Of a stretch of 64,000 bases of DNA, positions 1 to 9,453 are shown one piece after another (positions within the stretch are counted from its first letter, which is position 1; the number at the start of each line of letters is the position of its first letter). The position numbers and the translations under genes are program-made. The stretch is from Ensifer canadensis (GTDB taxonomy: Bacteria > Pseudomonadota > Alphaproteobacteria > Rhizobiales > Rhizobiaceae), in NCBI RefSeq assembly GCF_017488845.2, contig NZ_CP083373.1, positions 310,001 to 374,000 of the forward strand, written 5' to 3'. The notes beneath the pieces were generated by a model, which ran no database searches, was not told the DNA's origin, and was given only the letters and a program-made list of their open reading frames with translations.

Positions 1-495
1 GACCTCGTCGCCGATGCGCTGGAACAGCTCGGCTATCAGGCGGAGTCCGGACCCTGGCGCAACTTCTACCTGACGGGTGCAAAAGAGCTGCGCGAGGGTG
101 TTAAAAAACTTCCGACGCCGAATACAGCGAGCCCGGACACCGTGCGTGCGATGTCGCTGGACCTGTTCTTCGACTATCTCGGCGTACGGCTCAATGCTGA
201 AAAGGCCGGCGACGCTCACATCGTCCTCAATTTCGACTTTGGTGCCGATGGCAAGTATCTCGTCGAACTTGAGAACGGTGTCCTGAACAACACGAAAGAC
301 AAGCAGGCCGACGAGGCCGATGCCACCATCACCCTGACGCGAGCCGATCTAAACAGCATTGCGCTTGGGGAGACAAAACTCGACCAGGCCGTTTCCGACG
401 GTAAGGTCAAGGTCGCCGGCGACAACGCCAAACTCGGCCAGCTCGTTTCCATGCTCGACAGTTTCGACTTCTGGTTCAACATAGTGACGCCGTGA
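1..495 (+). CDS. Alkyl/aryl-sulfatase, C-terminal end (partial)
   Basis: The reading frame is open from the first base and ends at the TGA at 493-495, giving the last 164 residues of a longer protein. The sequence matches the end of SdsA/YjcS-type alkyl sulfatases, which hydrolyse sulfate esters such as dodecyl sulfate: the last part of the middle helical domain (GPWRNFYLTGAKELR) followed by the SCP2-like lipid-binding C-terminal domain (MSLDLFFDYLGVRLNAEKA to SMLDSFDFWFNIVTP). The metallo-beta-lactamase catalytic domain lies outside the window. It is convergent with the secretion operon and probably marks the left border of the transfer region. The family call is fairly secure; the substrate cannot be judged from this part. 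Confidence 0.8.
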   Translation, partial: DLVADALEQLGYQAESGPWRNFYLTGAKELREGVKKLPTPNTASPDTVRAMSLDLFFDYLGVRLNAEKAGDAHIVLNFDFGADGKYLVELENGVLNNTKDKQADEADATITLTRADLNSIALGETKLDQAVSDGKVKVAGDNAKLGQLVSMLDSFDFWFNIVTP

Positions 496-663
496 CATCA
501 CATGCTTCCCCTGCCGTCTGAAGGGGCGGCAGGAGGTCGCGCTTGTTAAGTGGGAGACCTGCTTGAGAGAACGCACGCGAGTTCGGGAGGCTTGCTTCGG
601 TTTAATCGAGCAGGCTCCCCGTTCGAAAAACGCATCGATGTTTCACGCTTGGTAAAGTCACGA

Positions 664-2787
664 CTATTCGTCAGCAAAAGCCGACGCGATCTCCTTTTTA
701 ACCTTCTTAGCCGCCCGTTTTTTTACGGGCGCTCTCTCGAATATGGTCAATATCCTTTCGAGGGATTTATCTGCTTCGGCCTTTCGCACCGCACTCTTTT
801 TCATCGCTGATTTAAAGTCCGGTTCGCATCCCACTGAATTGACGCTGCGAGGTTCGTCGGCGTGCTTTGACGTATGAGAAGCATCTGGTAACTGGAAAAT
901 TTGCTCGGGTATCGATCTGCTCGACGGCACCATTATCACCGCTAAGCTTTTGGCCGCAAACTTCCCTCCAGGTGTTGTATCAGGGGGAGGTGGACTATCA
1001 GAACGCATGATATCTTCATGATGCCCAGTCGTGAAACTGGTTGCATCATTGGTGATGTGCTGGTTTTTCGGCCGGGGTATCTTCAACCACGCGCGTTTCA
1101 TCAGTTGGTTGTCGGCATAGTAGAAATTCCGAACCCCAAAAATTGGTTGCTGATTTCGAAGCTTGATGATGCACCGCGTCTCGTTCAGTGAGCCCAGTTC
1201 GTCAGGGCGCATTAGGGGCCGCATCGTGGTCTTATGAGACATGGTCGCGCCCTTGCGATCGAACAGGGTCAAGCCCGTGGAAACGGCCTTGTCGACCGTC
1301 ACTTCCTTCCGCTCGCCCAGCAGCTGCGAAATATACCGCTGATCCTCGGGATCCTGCGCTCCAAGGAAGATTTGAGCGCGAGCGGAGTTGACGAGCGTCT
1401 GACGGCCTTCGCGCGTATAGACGTTATCGATCGACCGGAGCGATTGGACAAAGAACCAGCAGGGAATGCCGTAGCCGCCGAGGACGGTCGCGACGGTGAG
1501 CGCGTTCTCCAGCTTGCCGAGGTTCTGGAATTCATCAAGCAGGACGAGCACGCGTCGCTCGTCACGCGCCATCATGTTTCGCGACATGTAATCCATGAAC
1601 TGGACCATCAATACATTGAAGATCGGGCCGATCAAGCCGATCTGCTGGATGCGGAAATCCAGATAAAGGCTCATATTCTGCCGGCGCATGGTGCGGATGT
1701 CGAACGTCGATCGCGCCGTCGCCCGCAGGATCCGATTGTTCTTGAACGGCCGCACCGCTGCGGCGAGCGAGCCATAGACACCATCGAATTGCTTGCTGGC
1801 CATGACGGCGAAGCGAGCGAGGGTGGTGTATGTAAAGGGACTAATCCATTCGGCGCGAAGCTTAGAATTGGCGACTTCCTCCAACCACTCACGAAGCGGC
1901 TTGTTGCCGCCTTCGATCACATTGAGGACCGTTCCAAGGTTCTTATCCTTGTCGGAGACATCCGGATTTTCCAGTACCCATGACGTAACGCCGGCAAAGA
2001 GTGCGCGGGCGTCGGAGATCCAGTAAGCGTCGCCCTTCGGCGTCGGCAAAAGAGCCGTCGCGATGGAATTGATGTCGATATCGCGCTGGTCCGGGTCGAT
2101 CGCGACGAAGTCGAGCGGGTTGTAGCATTCCGTATCGCCATTTTCGTCTGCCGGCGAGAAACGTAGCACGCGCGAGAATTTCGAACGATATCCGGCCGTG
2201 GCCTCATAGGTCTCGCCGCGGATGTCGAGCACGACGATGCTGTCCGGCCATAGCAGACAGTTCGGCACGATCAGCGATGCGCCTTTACCCGACCGTGGCG
2301 GTCCAATCACGAAGCCACCGACGTCATCCCCGTCGATCCAGAGCTTCTTTCCGCCGAACAGCATGGGCTTCATGAACCGACGTCGGCCGGACCCGCGCTG
2401 CGTGAATCCGCCCGGAACCTTCATCAAGTTGCCGCCGATCCGACCGACGAACACGCCACCGGTGCGCGTGAGGCCAAGGGCGCGGGCCTCCTGCGTACTG
2501 AGAAAGCGAGCGTCGGTCGATTTCTTCTTACCTGTTATGGCGGCAACAAGCACAGCGCCACCGGCGAACAGGCCAGTCGCGGCCGCTATCATCGGCCGAT
2601 GCCAGTCACTGGCGGCGAGATCGAGCCGCGCCGCGCTATAGGATGCAAGGATATCGTCCTGCAGCGCCTGAAACATCCATGTCGAGTTGTCGAACGCATA
2701 GTAGAGGCCGGCATAGGCGAGCGAAGCGACGAACGAGGCTACGGCGGCGGCAATCACCAGCCCGAACAGCAGGATTGCCGGGTTCAT
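664..2787 (-). CDS. virD4: VirD4-type coupling protein (T4SS ATPase)
   Basis: Inner-membrane coupling ATPase that delivers the relaxase-DNA complex to the secretion channel. At 707 residues it has two N-terminal membrane segments (about residues 5-30 and 65-85), a Walker A motif GPPRSGKGAS, a Walker B motif RVLVLLDEFQNLGK, and the QSLRSIDNVYT segment typical of VirD4/TraG. The last 120 or so residues are low-complexity and end in a lysine-rich stretch (KKRAAKKVKKE), an extension likely involved in DNA or substrate contact. The start ATG overlaps the virB11 stop (ATGA), so it is translationally coupled and last in the virB8-virD4 operon. It is expected to pair with the relaxase at 32.3-34.9 kb. 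Confidence 0.95.
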   Translation of the reverse strand: MNPAILLFGLVIAAAVASFVASLAYAGLYYAFDNSTWMFQALQDDILASYSAARLDLAASDWHRPMIAAATGLFAGGAVLVAAITGKKKSTDARFLSTQEARALGLTRTGGVFVGRIGGNLMKVPGGFTQRGSGRRRFMKPMLFGGKKLWIDGDDVGGFVIGPPRSGKGASLIVPNCLLWPDSIVVLDIRGETYEATAGYRSKFSRVLRFSPADENGDTECYNPLDFVAIDPDQRDIDINSIATALLPTPKGDAYWISDARALFAGVTSWVLENPDVSDKDKNLGTVLNVIEGGNKPLREWLEEVANSKLRAEWISPFTYTTLARFAVMASKQFDGVYGSLAAAVRPFKNNRILRATARSTFDIRTMRRQNMSLYLDFRIQQIGLIGPIFNVLMVQFMDYMSRNMMARDERRVLVLLDEFQNLGKLENALTVATVLGGYGIPCWFFVQSLRSIDNVYTREGRQTLVNSARAQIFLGAQDPEDQRYISQLLGERKEVTVDKAVSTGLTLFDRKGATMSHKTTMRPLMRPDELGSLNETRCIIKLRNQQPIFGVRNFYYADNQLMKRAWLKIPRPKNQHITNDATSFTTGHHEDIMRSDSPPPPDTTPGGKFAAKSLAVIMVPSSRSIPEQIFQLPDASHTSKHADEPRSVNSVGCEPDFKSAMKKSAVRKAEADKSLERILTIFERAPVKKRAAKKVKKEIASAFADE

Positions 2788-3782
2788 AGCATGTCCCCCT
2801 TGGTAAAGACGATTTCAGAGACCACGCGGCGACCATCCGGAATGCGCGAGAGCTGGACAACGACAGGGATGACTTCCTTGAGGTAGTCGATAATCTCCTG
2901 CTTCTCGAGCGCAACGCCACTCTGCATGACCATGAGCGCCAAGCGGTCATAGGCCGAGCGCGCTGAGTTGGCGTGGACCGTTGTCAGCGATCCCGGATGG
3001 CCAGTATTGATCGCCTGAAGGAAGGAAAACGCCTCGGCGCCGCGAAGCTCGCCCAACATCAGCCGATCTGGACGCATGCGCAGTGAGGCTTCGAGTAGCT
3101 CCTGCGGCGTCACTTTGGCGCGGCCCTGGTCTCCCTTCGAGGCGAGCAATGCGACTGTGTTCGGGGTGATCGGCTTTAACTCGCGCGCGTCCTCGATGGT
3201 GACGATGCGCTCCTCTTCTGGAATCTCCTTGAGCAGTGCATTTAGGAAGGTCGTTTTGCCTGTCGACGTACCGCCGGATATGGCGATCGAAACTCGCGAG
3301 CGCACGGCAGTTTGAAGAAACTGCATGGCGTTGACCTCGCGCTTCATCATGGCTGCAAGCTCCTCCTCGGCCGTCGAGAGCCTGAGTTGCCGCCCGACCC
3401 TGGTATGCTCGAATGCGCCGCGGTTCTTGTAGACCTCCAGCCCTATGTCGTGGATGACCTGCTTGCGGATGGAGATCGCGCCGCCGTCGGGTGCGGCCGG
3501 CGGCAAAACACATTGGAAGCGCTCCCCGGTCGGAAGCCATGCCGACAGAATGGGATGCTCGTCGTTGACGACCTGGTTGGTAGAGCCGGCAACGCGCTCG
3601 CTCAAGGTCCGTATCCAATCGGCGGTGAACTGCGCATCGACCTCGCGTTCCATGCCGCCGACGCCGAGCCGCTCGATAAACAACTCGCCGGGGCGATTGA
3701 CGGAGATTTCGGAGACTCGATCATCCGAAAGATAGGGCTTCAACCGCTCCAGCGCCTTTTCGAGAAAGGGGAACTGCTTCAT
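2784..3782 (-). CDS. virB11: VirB11 traffic ATPase
   Basis: Hexameric cytoplasmic ATPase of the secretion channel, 332 residues, the usual length. Visible motifs are Walker A GGTSTGKTT, the Asp box VTIEDARELK, the Walker B region LMLGELRGAEAFSFLQA and the His box TGHPGSLTTVHANSA. The N-terminal half corresponds to the VirB11 N-terminal domain (LSDDRVSEISVNRPGELFIE). It overlaps virB10 upstream and virD4 downstream by ATGA junctions, so the three are probably translated in a coupled way. Confidence 0.95.
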   Translation of the reverse strand: MKQFPFLEKALERLKPYLSDDRVSEISVNRPGELFIERLGVGGMEREVDAQFTADWIRTLSERVAGSTNQVVNDEHPILSAWLPTGERFQCVLPPAAPDGGAISIRKQVIHDIGLEVYKNRGAFEHTRVGRQLRLSTAEEELAAMMKREVNAMQFLQTAVRSRVSIAISGGTSTGKTTFLNALLKEIPEEERIVTIEDARELKPITPNTVALLASKGDQGRAKVTPQELLEASLRMRPDRLMLGELRGAEAFSFLQAINTGHPGSLTTVHANSARSAYDRLALMVMQSGVALEKQEIIDYLKEVIPVVVQLSRIPDGRRVVSEIVFTKGDML

Positions 3783-5200
3783 TTGTGGATCGGCGCGATC
3801 GGATAATAGGGCGTCGAATCGACGTTGCGCCGGATTTGCCCGCCAAGCTTCAGCCGCATCATCTCCTGCCGGACCGGATCGGCATAGAAGTCGGAAAAAT
3901 CAAGATCGCGCCGCAGATAGACGATAACCGACTCCCCCTGGGCGACATAGATCGTCGGCGGGATCTTCGAGCTTTCCTTGAAAGCCTCGTTGGCAATGTC
4001 TTGAAGGATCGCCGATGACTTCTCCGTGGCGATCGATCGCGCCTCCGCGGCCGTTCGGCTCGGTTCGGTTGTGATCGTCGTGACCGCGCCGGTGATCGGA
4101 TCGACCGTCGAGATCGAACGAGCGCTTTCCGCCGCCGTGTCGCCGAGCGCCGAAACATATTCCGCCGCGCCGCCGATCACCGACAGCATGATCGCAGAAC
4201 CGAAGCGTTCCCAGAAATGCGTGTCGATCTCGCCGGTGAGCCCGGCGCGGCCGAGACGGTCGGCGCCGGGCGAGGCGATCTCGACGGACAGGCCATCGGA
4301 CCGGATCACGCGGGACCAGACGATGAAGATGCGCTTTTGGCCGCGCGCCAGGCCGGACTTGTATTCGCCGATGAGGCGAGAGCCTTTCGGAATGAGGACG
4401 CGACCGCCGTCGAGAGACCGGACATCCTCACGCACGACGGCTCGCACCATGCCGGGAAGGTCGGTGTTGATGGCCGTCTCCAGAAAGCCGCGGATCATCG
4501 TGCCCTGGGCCACAAGCGCGTCGGTCCGATCGAAGCGCGTCGCCTTCACGATGCTGACCGTCTGCTTTTCCGACTGAGCGAGGAACGCCTTGTTCGCATC
4601 GCTTTCTGCGCCGGGAACCGCGACGAGCTGGCCGTCGTCAGCAACCGTCACCGAGTGTTCGCCGGCCGACAGGCTTTCGCCGCCGGAGCCGTCGACGATA
4701 ACCTGGTCCGAGCGGAGCCGCTCCCACCGTGCCTTTTCCTCCTCCTCCCGGCGCTTGGCCTCCAGCTCGGCCAGCCGAGCTTCCTCTTCGGCGCGCCGGC
4801 GCGCTTCCTCCATCCGAAGTCGTTCTTCCTCGGCGCGGCGACGCCCTTCTTCGAGCTGACGCAGTTTTTCCAGATCGTCGCCCGCGTTCACGGTAAGGTT
4901 GACCGCCGCGGACTCCACTGACTTCTTTTCGGCAGTCGGAATCTGCACAAGGTTCGGATCGGCCGCCTGCTTCAACGGTTCGTCGGGAAAGTTGCGGATG
5001 CTGGAGTTCGTCGTCTCGAAAGTCTCGCCTGAACCTTCGGTCAGGTTGGGGTTCTGCGGGCCGGTCGGCCAGTTGACATAGGCAAGCACACCGGCGCCGG
5101 CGACAAGCAGGAGGGGAAGGGCGAGCTTGCCGAGCCGGCCATTGCGGTCGCTGGCGACACTGCTTTGCCCGTCGAGGTGATCAAAATCGATCTTGCTCAT
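3779..5200 (-). CDS. virB10: VirB10 core-complex protein
   Basis: Spans the inner membrane, periplasm and outer-membrane core of the secretion channel. The ATG at 5200 ([11 protein letters not shown]) was chosen because it overlaps the virB9 stop as ATGA; a longer open frame to 5302 has no support. The product is 473 residues: short cytoplasmic tail, one membrane segment ([17 protein letters not shown]), a long charged Glu/Arg-rich coiled-coil stretch near residues 115-170, then the conserved TrbI/VirB10 beta-barrel domain ([34 protein letters not shown], ending in the inner-membrane-distal [22 protein letters not shown]). The Glu/Arg coiled-coil is longer than in Agrobacterium VirB10. Confidence 0.95.
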   Translation of the reverse strand: MSKIDFDHLDGQSSVASDRNGRLGKLALPLLLVAGAGVLAYVNWPTGPQNPNLTEGSGETFETTNSSIRNFPDEPLKQAADPNLVQIPTAEKKSVESAAVNLTVNAGDDLEKLRQLEEGRRRAEEERLRMEEARRRAEEEARLAELEAKRREEEEKARWERLRSDQVIVDGSGGESLSAGEHSVTVADDGQLVAVPGAESDANKAFLAQSEKQTVSIVKATRFDRTDALVAQGTMIRGFLETAINTDLPGMVRAVVREDVRSLDGGRVLIPKGSRLIGEYKSGLARGQKRIFIVWSRVIRSDGLSVEIASPGADRLGRAGLTGEIDTHFWERFGSAIMLSVIGGAAEYVSALGDTAAESARSISTVDPITGAVTTITTEPSRTAAEARSIATEKSSAILQDIANEAFKESSKIPPTIYVAQGESVIVYLRRDLDFSDFYADPVRQEMMRLKLGGQIRRNVDSTPYYPIAPIHK

Positions 5201-5979
5201 CGCTGGCGCTCCTCTTTGCGGTCGAGGCGCTTCGGTCCATAGGCGTCTTCGATGAGATCGAAGGATTGGCGATTGGCCTGCCGATTGTAGAGGCAAAGCC
5301 ATTTGTCGCCAGCGCGCAGTGTGAACTGCGCCCCGATCTTGTCGACGACGACGTATTTTCCCTGCGTGCGCAGGTTGACGAGGGATTCCTGGCGCTTGCC
5401 TTCGACGACGAAGATGGCGGGGATTTCGTCCGGAAATTCCAGATACATATGGGTGCCGTCATCGAAGGCGACCCGCGGCTTCAGGCTGGTATCGCCGCGG
5501 AAGACGTAATCGTAGTTCAGCCGGCTCGGGTCGAGATCCTTCAACAGGGGATCCTTGGCACTCTCCTGCGCGGCGGCCAACAGCCGGGCGTTGACATCCT
5601 CGTCGGGATATTTGAACCGAACCTGGAATGCAGCCCGAAGGTCGGCCGCGGCCGAGCCCTTCAGCAGAAGGGCGTAGATGCGCTGGTTGGTGACGATGTT
5701 GACGTTCGTCTCGGCGTTCTCGCGTAGCGGCTTGACGAAGAGGATCCCCGACCCCTTCTTCGGGACAATCGACCAGCTCGCCGTGTCGCCGGCCGAGATC
5801 GTCTCGATAACCTCGGAGCTTCCAAGCTGGATCATGGTCGAGACGCCGAGACCCGCAGGCACGGTCACGACCGCATTGTTGTTGAAGGTGATGTAGCGGA
5901 TGCGGGGATCGGCCAGGGCTGGCGCTACCGCTACGGCAAGTAGCGATAGCGCCGCGAATGAAAGAAGAGATTTCCGCAT
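5197..5979 (-). CDS. virB9: VirB9 outer-membrane core protein
   Basis: Periplasmic/outer-membrane protein of the T4SS core complex, 260 residues with a cleavable signal peptide ([23 protein letters not shown]). The N-terminal domain ([20 protein letters not shown]) and C-terminal VirB9/CagX domain ([42 protein letters not shown]) are both recognisable. Its start is joined to the virB8 stop as TGATG and its stop to virB10 as ATGA. In most systems it pairs with the VirB7 lipoprotein, for which no obvious gene is visible here. Confidence 0.95.
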   Translation of the reverse strand: MRKSLLSFAALSLLAVAVAPALADPRIRYITFNNNAVVTVPAGLGVSTMIQLGSSEVIETISAGDTASWSIVPKKGSGILFVKPLRENAETNVNIVTNQRIYALLLKGSAAADLRAAFQVRFKYPDEDVNARLLAAAQESAKDPLLKDLDPSRLNYDYVFRGDTSLKPRVAFDDGTHMYLEFPDEIPAIFVVEGKRQESLVNLRTQGKYVVVDKIGAQFTLRAGDKWLCLYNRQANRQSFDLIEDAYGPKRLDRKEERQR

Positions 5980-6707
5980 CAGCGCGCCGCCTTGTCCGCC
6001 GGCAGAACTTCCGGCAGCGATTCCTGATCGCGCCGATACTCGGTGGCCTGGAAGCCAAGCGGGTTGTCGAAGCGATATTCGTTCTTTAGCGGCGCCGTCG
6101 TATAGCGGAAGCGGACCACCGAAACCCAGTGTTCGCGCCGAAGGGTGTTGTCGCGACGCGTCTCGGTTGAGAAGCGGACCGTCGCCGTGGAAGAGTTGAG
6201 GAACGAGACCGACTTTATGGTAACGGCGATGCGCGTATTGCGTCCGAGCATCTTGTCCTTCGACTGCGGGTTCGCGGGCTCGAAGTCGTGACGGAGATCC
6301 GAGGCGGCCTGGCCGGTCGAATAGAGCTGGGCTAGATCGTAATTGTCCTTGAGCGCCCGAGGGTCATAGGTCTCGCGCGCCCGGATATAGCGCACGATGT
6401 TCGCAGTCTTGACGGCGTCGTTTTCGGAAAGCTTGCTCTCGTTCAAGGAGCGGGCAACCTCCACGAAGCCAGTGGTTTTGTCGGCGATCACCACCACGGC
6501 CTCGAACTGCTTCAGTGGCACCAGCAGATTGAGGGCCGAGAGGCTGAGCAGTGTGGCTAAGCCAGCCACGGTCGCGACTGTCCATGCGATTTTCCGCGAG
6601 CGGCGCTCCTTGCGGTAGAGTTCCGCCTCCCATGATGCGCCTGCTACCCAGTAGGCGGTGAGATCGTTCGGCGGGGTTTTGGGCATATTCGCGCTTGCGT
6701 TGCTCAT
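5979..6707 (-). CDS. virB8: VirB8 inner-membrane assembly factor
   Basis: Bitopic inner-membrane protein that nucleates T4SS assembly. It has 242 residues: a cytoplasmic N-terminus, one membrane segment near residues 43-65 ([20 protein letters not shown]) and a periplasmic NTF2-like VirB8 domain including [19 protein letters not shown] and the [10 protein letters not shown] strand. It is the first gene after a gap of about 155 bases that contains an AT-rich palindromic box at 6739-6758, so virB8-virB9-virB10-virB11-virD4 is probably a second transcription unit of the system. Confidence 0.93.
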   Translation of the reverse strand: MSNASANMPKTPPNDLTAYWVAGASWEAELYRKERRSRKIAWTVATVAGLATLLSLSALNLLVPLKQFEAVVVIADKTTGFVEVARSLNESKLSENDAVKTANIVRYIRARETYDPRALKDNYDLAQLYSTGQAASDLRHDFEPANPQSKDKMLGRNTRIAVTIKSVSFLNSSTATVRFSTETRRDNTLRREHWVSVVRFRYTTAPLKNEYRFDNPLGFQATEYRRDQESLPEVLPADKAAR

Positions 6708-6738
6708 TGGGGTTTATCCGATGGTCCGCCGTCTGCGG

Positions 6739-6758
6739 TATAATTAACTATAGTTTAT
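6739..6758 (-). promoter_or_regulatory. Transfer-box site 1 (upstream of virB8)
   Basis: On the minus strand this reads ATAAACTATAGTTAATTATA. Its 14-base core TAAACTATAGTTAA differs from the perfect palindrome TAAAYTATARTTTA at one base. It lies 32-51 bases before the virB8 start, in the position of a promoter/operator. Six related copies occur at other transfer genes in this window. Confidence 0.65.
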
Positions 6759-6862
6759 TCACTAGGCCAAGTGATCGCCTTTGCCGACCACATCGGTGCG
6801 GGGAGGGAGCCGGATAGCCTGGAATTCTGGAGTCGCTCAGCTCCGGCGCAGCGGTTAGGAAA

Positions 6863-7234
6863 CTAGCTGCACCATCGCATCAGCATCCTCTTCGAAGCCG
6901 TGTTCGTGAAGTAGAAGGAGCGGTCATCCTTCACGTCGATCTTGACCGTGTCACGATCGCCGTCCGATTCATCAGAGCCGGTTTCGATCCACAAGACATC
7001 GAAAACAAAGGAGCCGCCTTCCCGTTTAACGGACAGAACTTTCCCTGTGGTTTTGTTCGCGCCGATCCCCTTGTCCTCGACATAGATGAACGCCGCAGCT
7101 GCGGCTTCGCAGCCGCCTTCGTCGGGGGCATAAGCGCCCGTCAGTACGGGCAAGATCGAGCTTGGCGTTTGAGACCATGCCAGGCCGGGAAAAAGCAAGC
7201 CGACTGCTATGATCGTCGAGGCGATCTTCTTCAT
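6863..7234 (-). CDS. Secreted protein of unknown function in the virB operon
   Basis: Encodes 123 residues. The ATG at 7234 was chosen because a strong GGAGGT ribosome-binding site lies 5-6 bases upstream and the protein then begins with a clean signal peptide (MKKIASTIIAVGLLFPGLAWSQ). The mature part contains EGGCEAAAAAFIYVEDKG and ends in FTNTASKRMLMRWCS, with two cysteines that could form a disulfide. It has no lipobox and resembles no VirB protein I can name. It lies between virB6 and virB8, where VirB7 is usually found, so a periplasmic role in the channel or in recipient recognition is a guess from position only. Confidence 0.75.
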   Translation of the reverse strand: MKKIASTIIAVGLLFPGLAWSQTPSSILPVLTGAYAPDEGGCEAAAAAFIYVEDKGIGANKTTGKVLSVKREGGSFVFDVLWIETGSDESDGDRDTVKIDVKDDRSFYFTNTASKRMLMRWCS

Positions 7235-7250
7235 CAAGGGACCTCCAAGC

Positions 7251-7484
7251 TCAAAAGCCGAATACACTGCCAAGGCTGTGAACATATCCGGCGAGCGTGT
7301 TGTAAAGATGGATGCAATACTCGGCGAAGGGCTTGAAGAAGATGACGGCGACCATGAATACAAGAAACTTTCGGTTGTCTCCTGGCTTGACGCTTTGCTT
7401 AGCCTTTTCTGCCATCTGCTCGTTCAAGCGATTTTGCATGTCGATCGCTGCGGCACGTCTACGGTCCTCATCCCACGGATACAT
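7251..7484 (-). CDS. Small single-span membrane protein in the virB operon
   Basis: Encodes 77 residues. The ATG at 7484 (MYPWDEDRRRAAAIDMQ) is preferred over a TTG six codons upstream because GAAAGG sits 7-8 bases before it. The first half is charged and probably helical (LNEQMAEKAKQSV); one hydrophobic segment (FLVFMVAVIFFKPFAEYCI) follows near residue 43, then a short hydrophobic tail. It lies directly after virB6. No family is recognised; it may be an accessory inner-membrane component of this T4SS subtype. Confidence 0.65.
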   Translation of the reverse strand: MYPWDEDRRRAAAIDMQNRLNEQMAEKAKQSVKPGDNRKFLVFMVAVIFFKPFAEYCIHLYNTLAGYVHSLGSVFGF

Positions 7485-7532
7485 CGGCGTTGCCTTTCTC
7501 AAGATTGTCCTTCGTCCAAGAGACTGGGATCG

Positions 7533-8552
7533 CTAAAAGTGCCCATTCTTTTCCGTCTCCCTTTGAATTGCTCGTGCTCGCGCGTTCTGAACGTCTGCGG
7601 ATGTGCGGCGGCTCTGTAGCCCTCCACGAAGGATCCCGGTTCTGCCTCTATACGCTCGCCGAGCCCGAAGCATCGTTTCGCGGCCACCAACGATAGCCGA
7701 GTCGCCTTGCCCCAACGCGCCGCCCCCAGTAATGCCTGCGGCAAAGGCGGGGATAAACCGGAACACCACGATTCCCAGCAGGCAGACGATCACGAACGGC
7801 GCCACATAGGAGAGCTTGCTTTCCGTAGCGGTATTGTTGGCCGTGTTGATGGCAAGCTCGATGAGCTGGTAAAGGAAGGCAAGAAACGCCATCATCAAAG
7901 TCTGCGTCACCATCAGATTGACCATTAGCAACAGCCAGCCGTCGGTGAGGCGGAACGTCCAGCGATAGAGTGCCAGTATGATAAATATCGGTGCCAGCGC
8001 CAGTGTGATGAACAGCATCAGCTTGGCCGCAAGGATCGCGGCCGCAGCGACCGCGATGAAGATCATTGCGACGACGAACACGACAGCGCCGATCAGCGCC
8101 CCGACATATTCGAAGGTGCCGGTCGCCACCTGCTCATAAACCTTACCTGCGGTCTCGAAGACGGCGTCGAGGATCTTCACCACTCCCGTCGTATCGTCGG
8201 TTCCGCCATTGAGCACGCCGCCGGACCCAGCGATCGACTCGATAATCGTGTCGGAGATCAGGTTCGGCACGGACTGCACGAGCTTGTAGAGCGTGGCAGA
8301 GAAGGCGCCCCAGTTGGTCGCCATATAGTAGATGAAGAAGGCTCGGCCGAGCCGCCAGGCCGCCTCCGGCACAGAGAAGCTGTCGCGTCCGGCAAGGATC
8401 ATATAGCCCCACCAGATGACATAGAGGGTGAGCATTGACCCGAACAGGACATCCACCTGAAGCGCAAGGCCCTCGTAGGTGTTCCGAATGAACGTCTCGC
8501 CTATCGCGTCCAGCTTTGCGAAAATGTCCGATATGATCGTGGTCGCGGCCAT
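7533..8552 (-). CDS. virB6: VirB6 polytopic inner-membrane protein
   Basis: Encodes 339 residues with at least five strong membrane segments (for example VLFGSMLTLYVIWWGYMILAG, VVFVVAMIFIAVAAAAILAA, LMLFITLALAPIFIILALY, FVIVCLLGIVVFRFIPAFA), matching the TrbL/VirB6 family that forms the inner-membrane part of the channel. The conserved tryptophan-containing stretch ALYRWTFRLTDGWLLLMVN is present. The C-terminal tail is rich in arginine (RETMLRARRAYRGRTG). It is preceded by the small lipoprotein gene and followed by two small genes before virB8. Confidence 0.92.
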   Translation of the reverse strand: MAATTIISDIFAKLDAIGETFIRNTYEGLALQVDVLFGSMLTLYVIWWGYMILAGRDSFSVPEAAWRLGRAFFIYYMATNWGAFSATLYKLVQSVPNLISDTIIESIAGSGGVLNGGTDDTTGVVKILDAVFETAGKVYEQVATGTFEYVGALIGAVVFVVAMIFIAVAAAAILAAKLMLFITLALAPIFIILALYRWTFRLTDGWLLLMVNLMVTQTLMMAFLAFLYQLIELAINTANNTATESKLSYVAPFVIVCLLGIVVFRFIPAFAAGITGGGALGQGDSAIVGGRETMLRARRAYRGRTGILRGGLQSRRTSADVQNARARAIQRETEKNGHF

Positions 8553-8556
8553 CCGT

Positions 8557-8730
8557 TCATTCCCTCAGGACAGGCGCGAAGACGTCGTTGACCGGCGATG
8601 CCAGACCACACAACTCCTCCGCCTCCACAAAACTCGATATCGGCGGACAGGGGGCATTCTTTTCACCCTTCGTCTGGCATCCGGCAACCAGCGCGAGACC
8701 AGAAAGCATTATCGCGACGAGCAATGGCAT
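8557..8730 (-). CDS. Small lipoprotein, candidate entry-exclusion protein
   Basis: Encodes 57 residues: MPLLVAIMLSGLALVAGC followed by a short Cys/Pro-containing mature part. LVAGC is a good lipobox, so the mature protein would be a lipid-anchored peptide of about 40 residues with two more cysteines. It starts 7 bases downstream of the virB5 stop and ends just before the virB6 start. In pKM101-like T4SS operons the gene in this exact place (between the VirB5 and VirB6 homologues) is eex, the entry-exclusion lipoprotein. I see no convincing sequence match to known Eex, so the role rests on position, size and lipobox. VirB7 relocated to this position is the alternative. Confidence 0.7.
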   Translation of the reverse strand: MPLLVAIMLSGLALVAGCQTKGEKNAPCPPISSFVEAEELCGLASPVNDVFAPVLRE

Positions 8731-8736
8731 GCGGCC

Positions 8737-9453
8737 TCACTTGAACGGGTTGACGTCTTTGTATTGCAGCATCTTGGCTGTCTCGGACTGCTGAGTGAGC
8801 CGCATCTGCATTTCTGTGTTCAGCGCCGAAACCCCGCCGTTCGAGACACTGATCAGCTCGTTGATCGTGCGCGCCGTTTCCAGCTGCATGCGGGTATTTG
8901 CGTCGACCGAACCCTTGACGTCTTCGGCCGAGCCGATCTGGCCAGTTGCCGACTGCAGCGATTGCTCACGCTGCGAAACGCCTTGCGATGCCTGCTGGGT
9001 CAGCGCCGAGAGCAGGGCGGCCGTGTTGACTGTACCGGAAAAGGCATGGTTCATCGCCCCGGCATCCTCGCCTTCGACGATCGCCTTCACTTGCTTGACG
9101 AGCTGCAGCCCGTTGATCAGCGTCGCCGCAACGTTCTGTGCGTCGGAGCCAAGACCGCCGAATGACAGCGTGCCGCCGTTCATGATCGAGGAGAACGATG
9201 GCGCCGCCGAAACGGACATGTTGCCGCCGAGGCCGGTCGAGGAAATCCCCATCGACCCGTCGCGACTGCCGGACAGCGCGCCGAGGATCTCCTTGGTCTT
9301 TTCGAGGATGTTGGTGTTGGTTTTCATGATCTCGCCGGTGTTTTCGGCGTTCTTCCTGGCGATCGCCAGGTTCTTTTTATCGATCACTGGAACGTCGGCG
9401 AGGACCGGTGTCGAGAAGGCGAGGACGGTAGCCACGGCGAACGTCTTTTTCAT
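8737..9453 (-). CDS. virB5: VirB5 minor pilin / adhesin
   Basis: Secreted protein of 238 residues with a signal peptide (MKKTFAVATVLAFSTPVLA). Like other VirB5/TraC proteins it is mostly helical, with an N-terminal segment VPVIDKKNLAIARKNAEN, a glycine/serine-rich middle loop, and a C-terminal helix ending MRLTQQSETAKMLQYKDVNPFK. VirB5 caps the pilus and contacts the recipient cell. Its start overlaps the stop of the upstream transglycosylase fusion gene (ATGA). That upstream protein ends in a related helix, so the operon holds two VirB5-like tails. Confidence 0.88.
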   Translation of the reverse strand: MKKTFAVATVLAFSTPVLADVPVIDKKNLAIARKNAENTGEIMKTNTNILEKTKEILGALSGSRDGSMGISSTGLGGNMSVSAAPSFSSIMNGGTLSFGGLGSDAQNVAATLINGLQLVKQVKAIVEGEDAGAMNHAFSGTVNTAALLSALTQQASQGVSQREQSLQSATGQIGSAEDVKGSVDANTRMQLETARTINELISVSNGGVSALNTEMQMRLTQQSETAKMLQYKDVNPFK

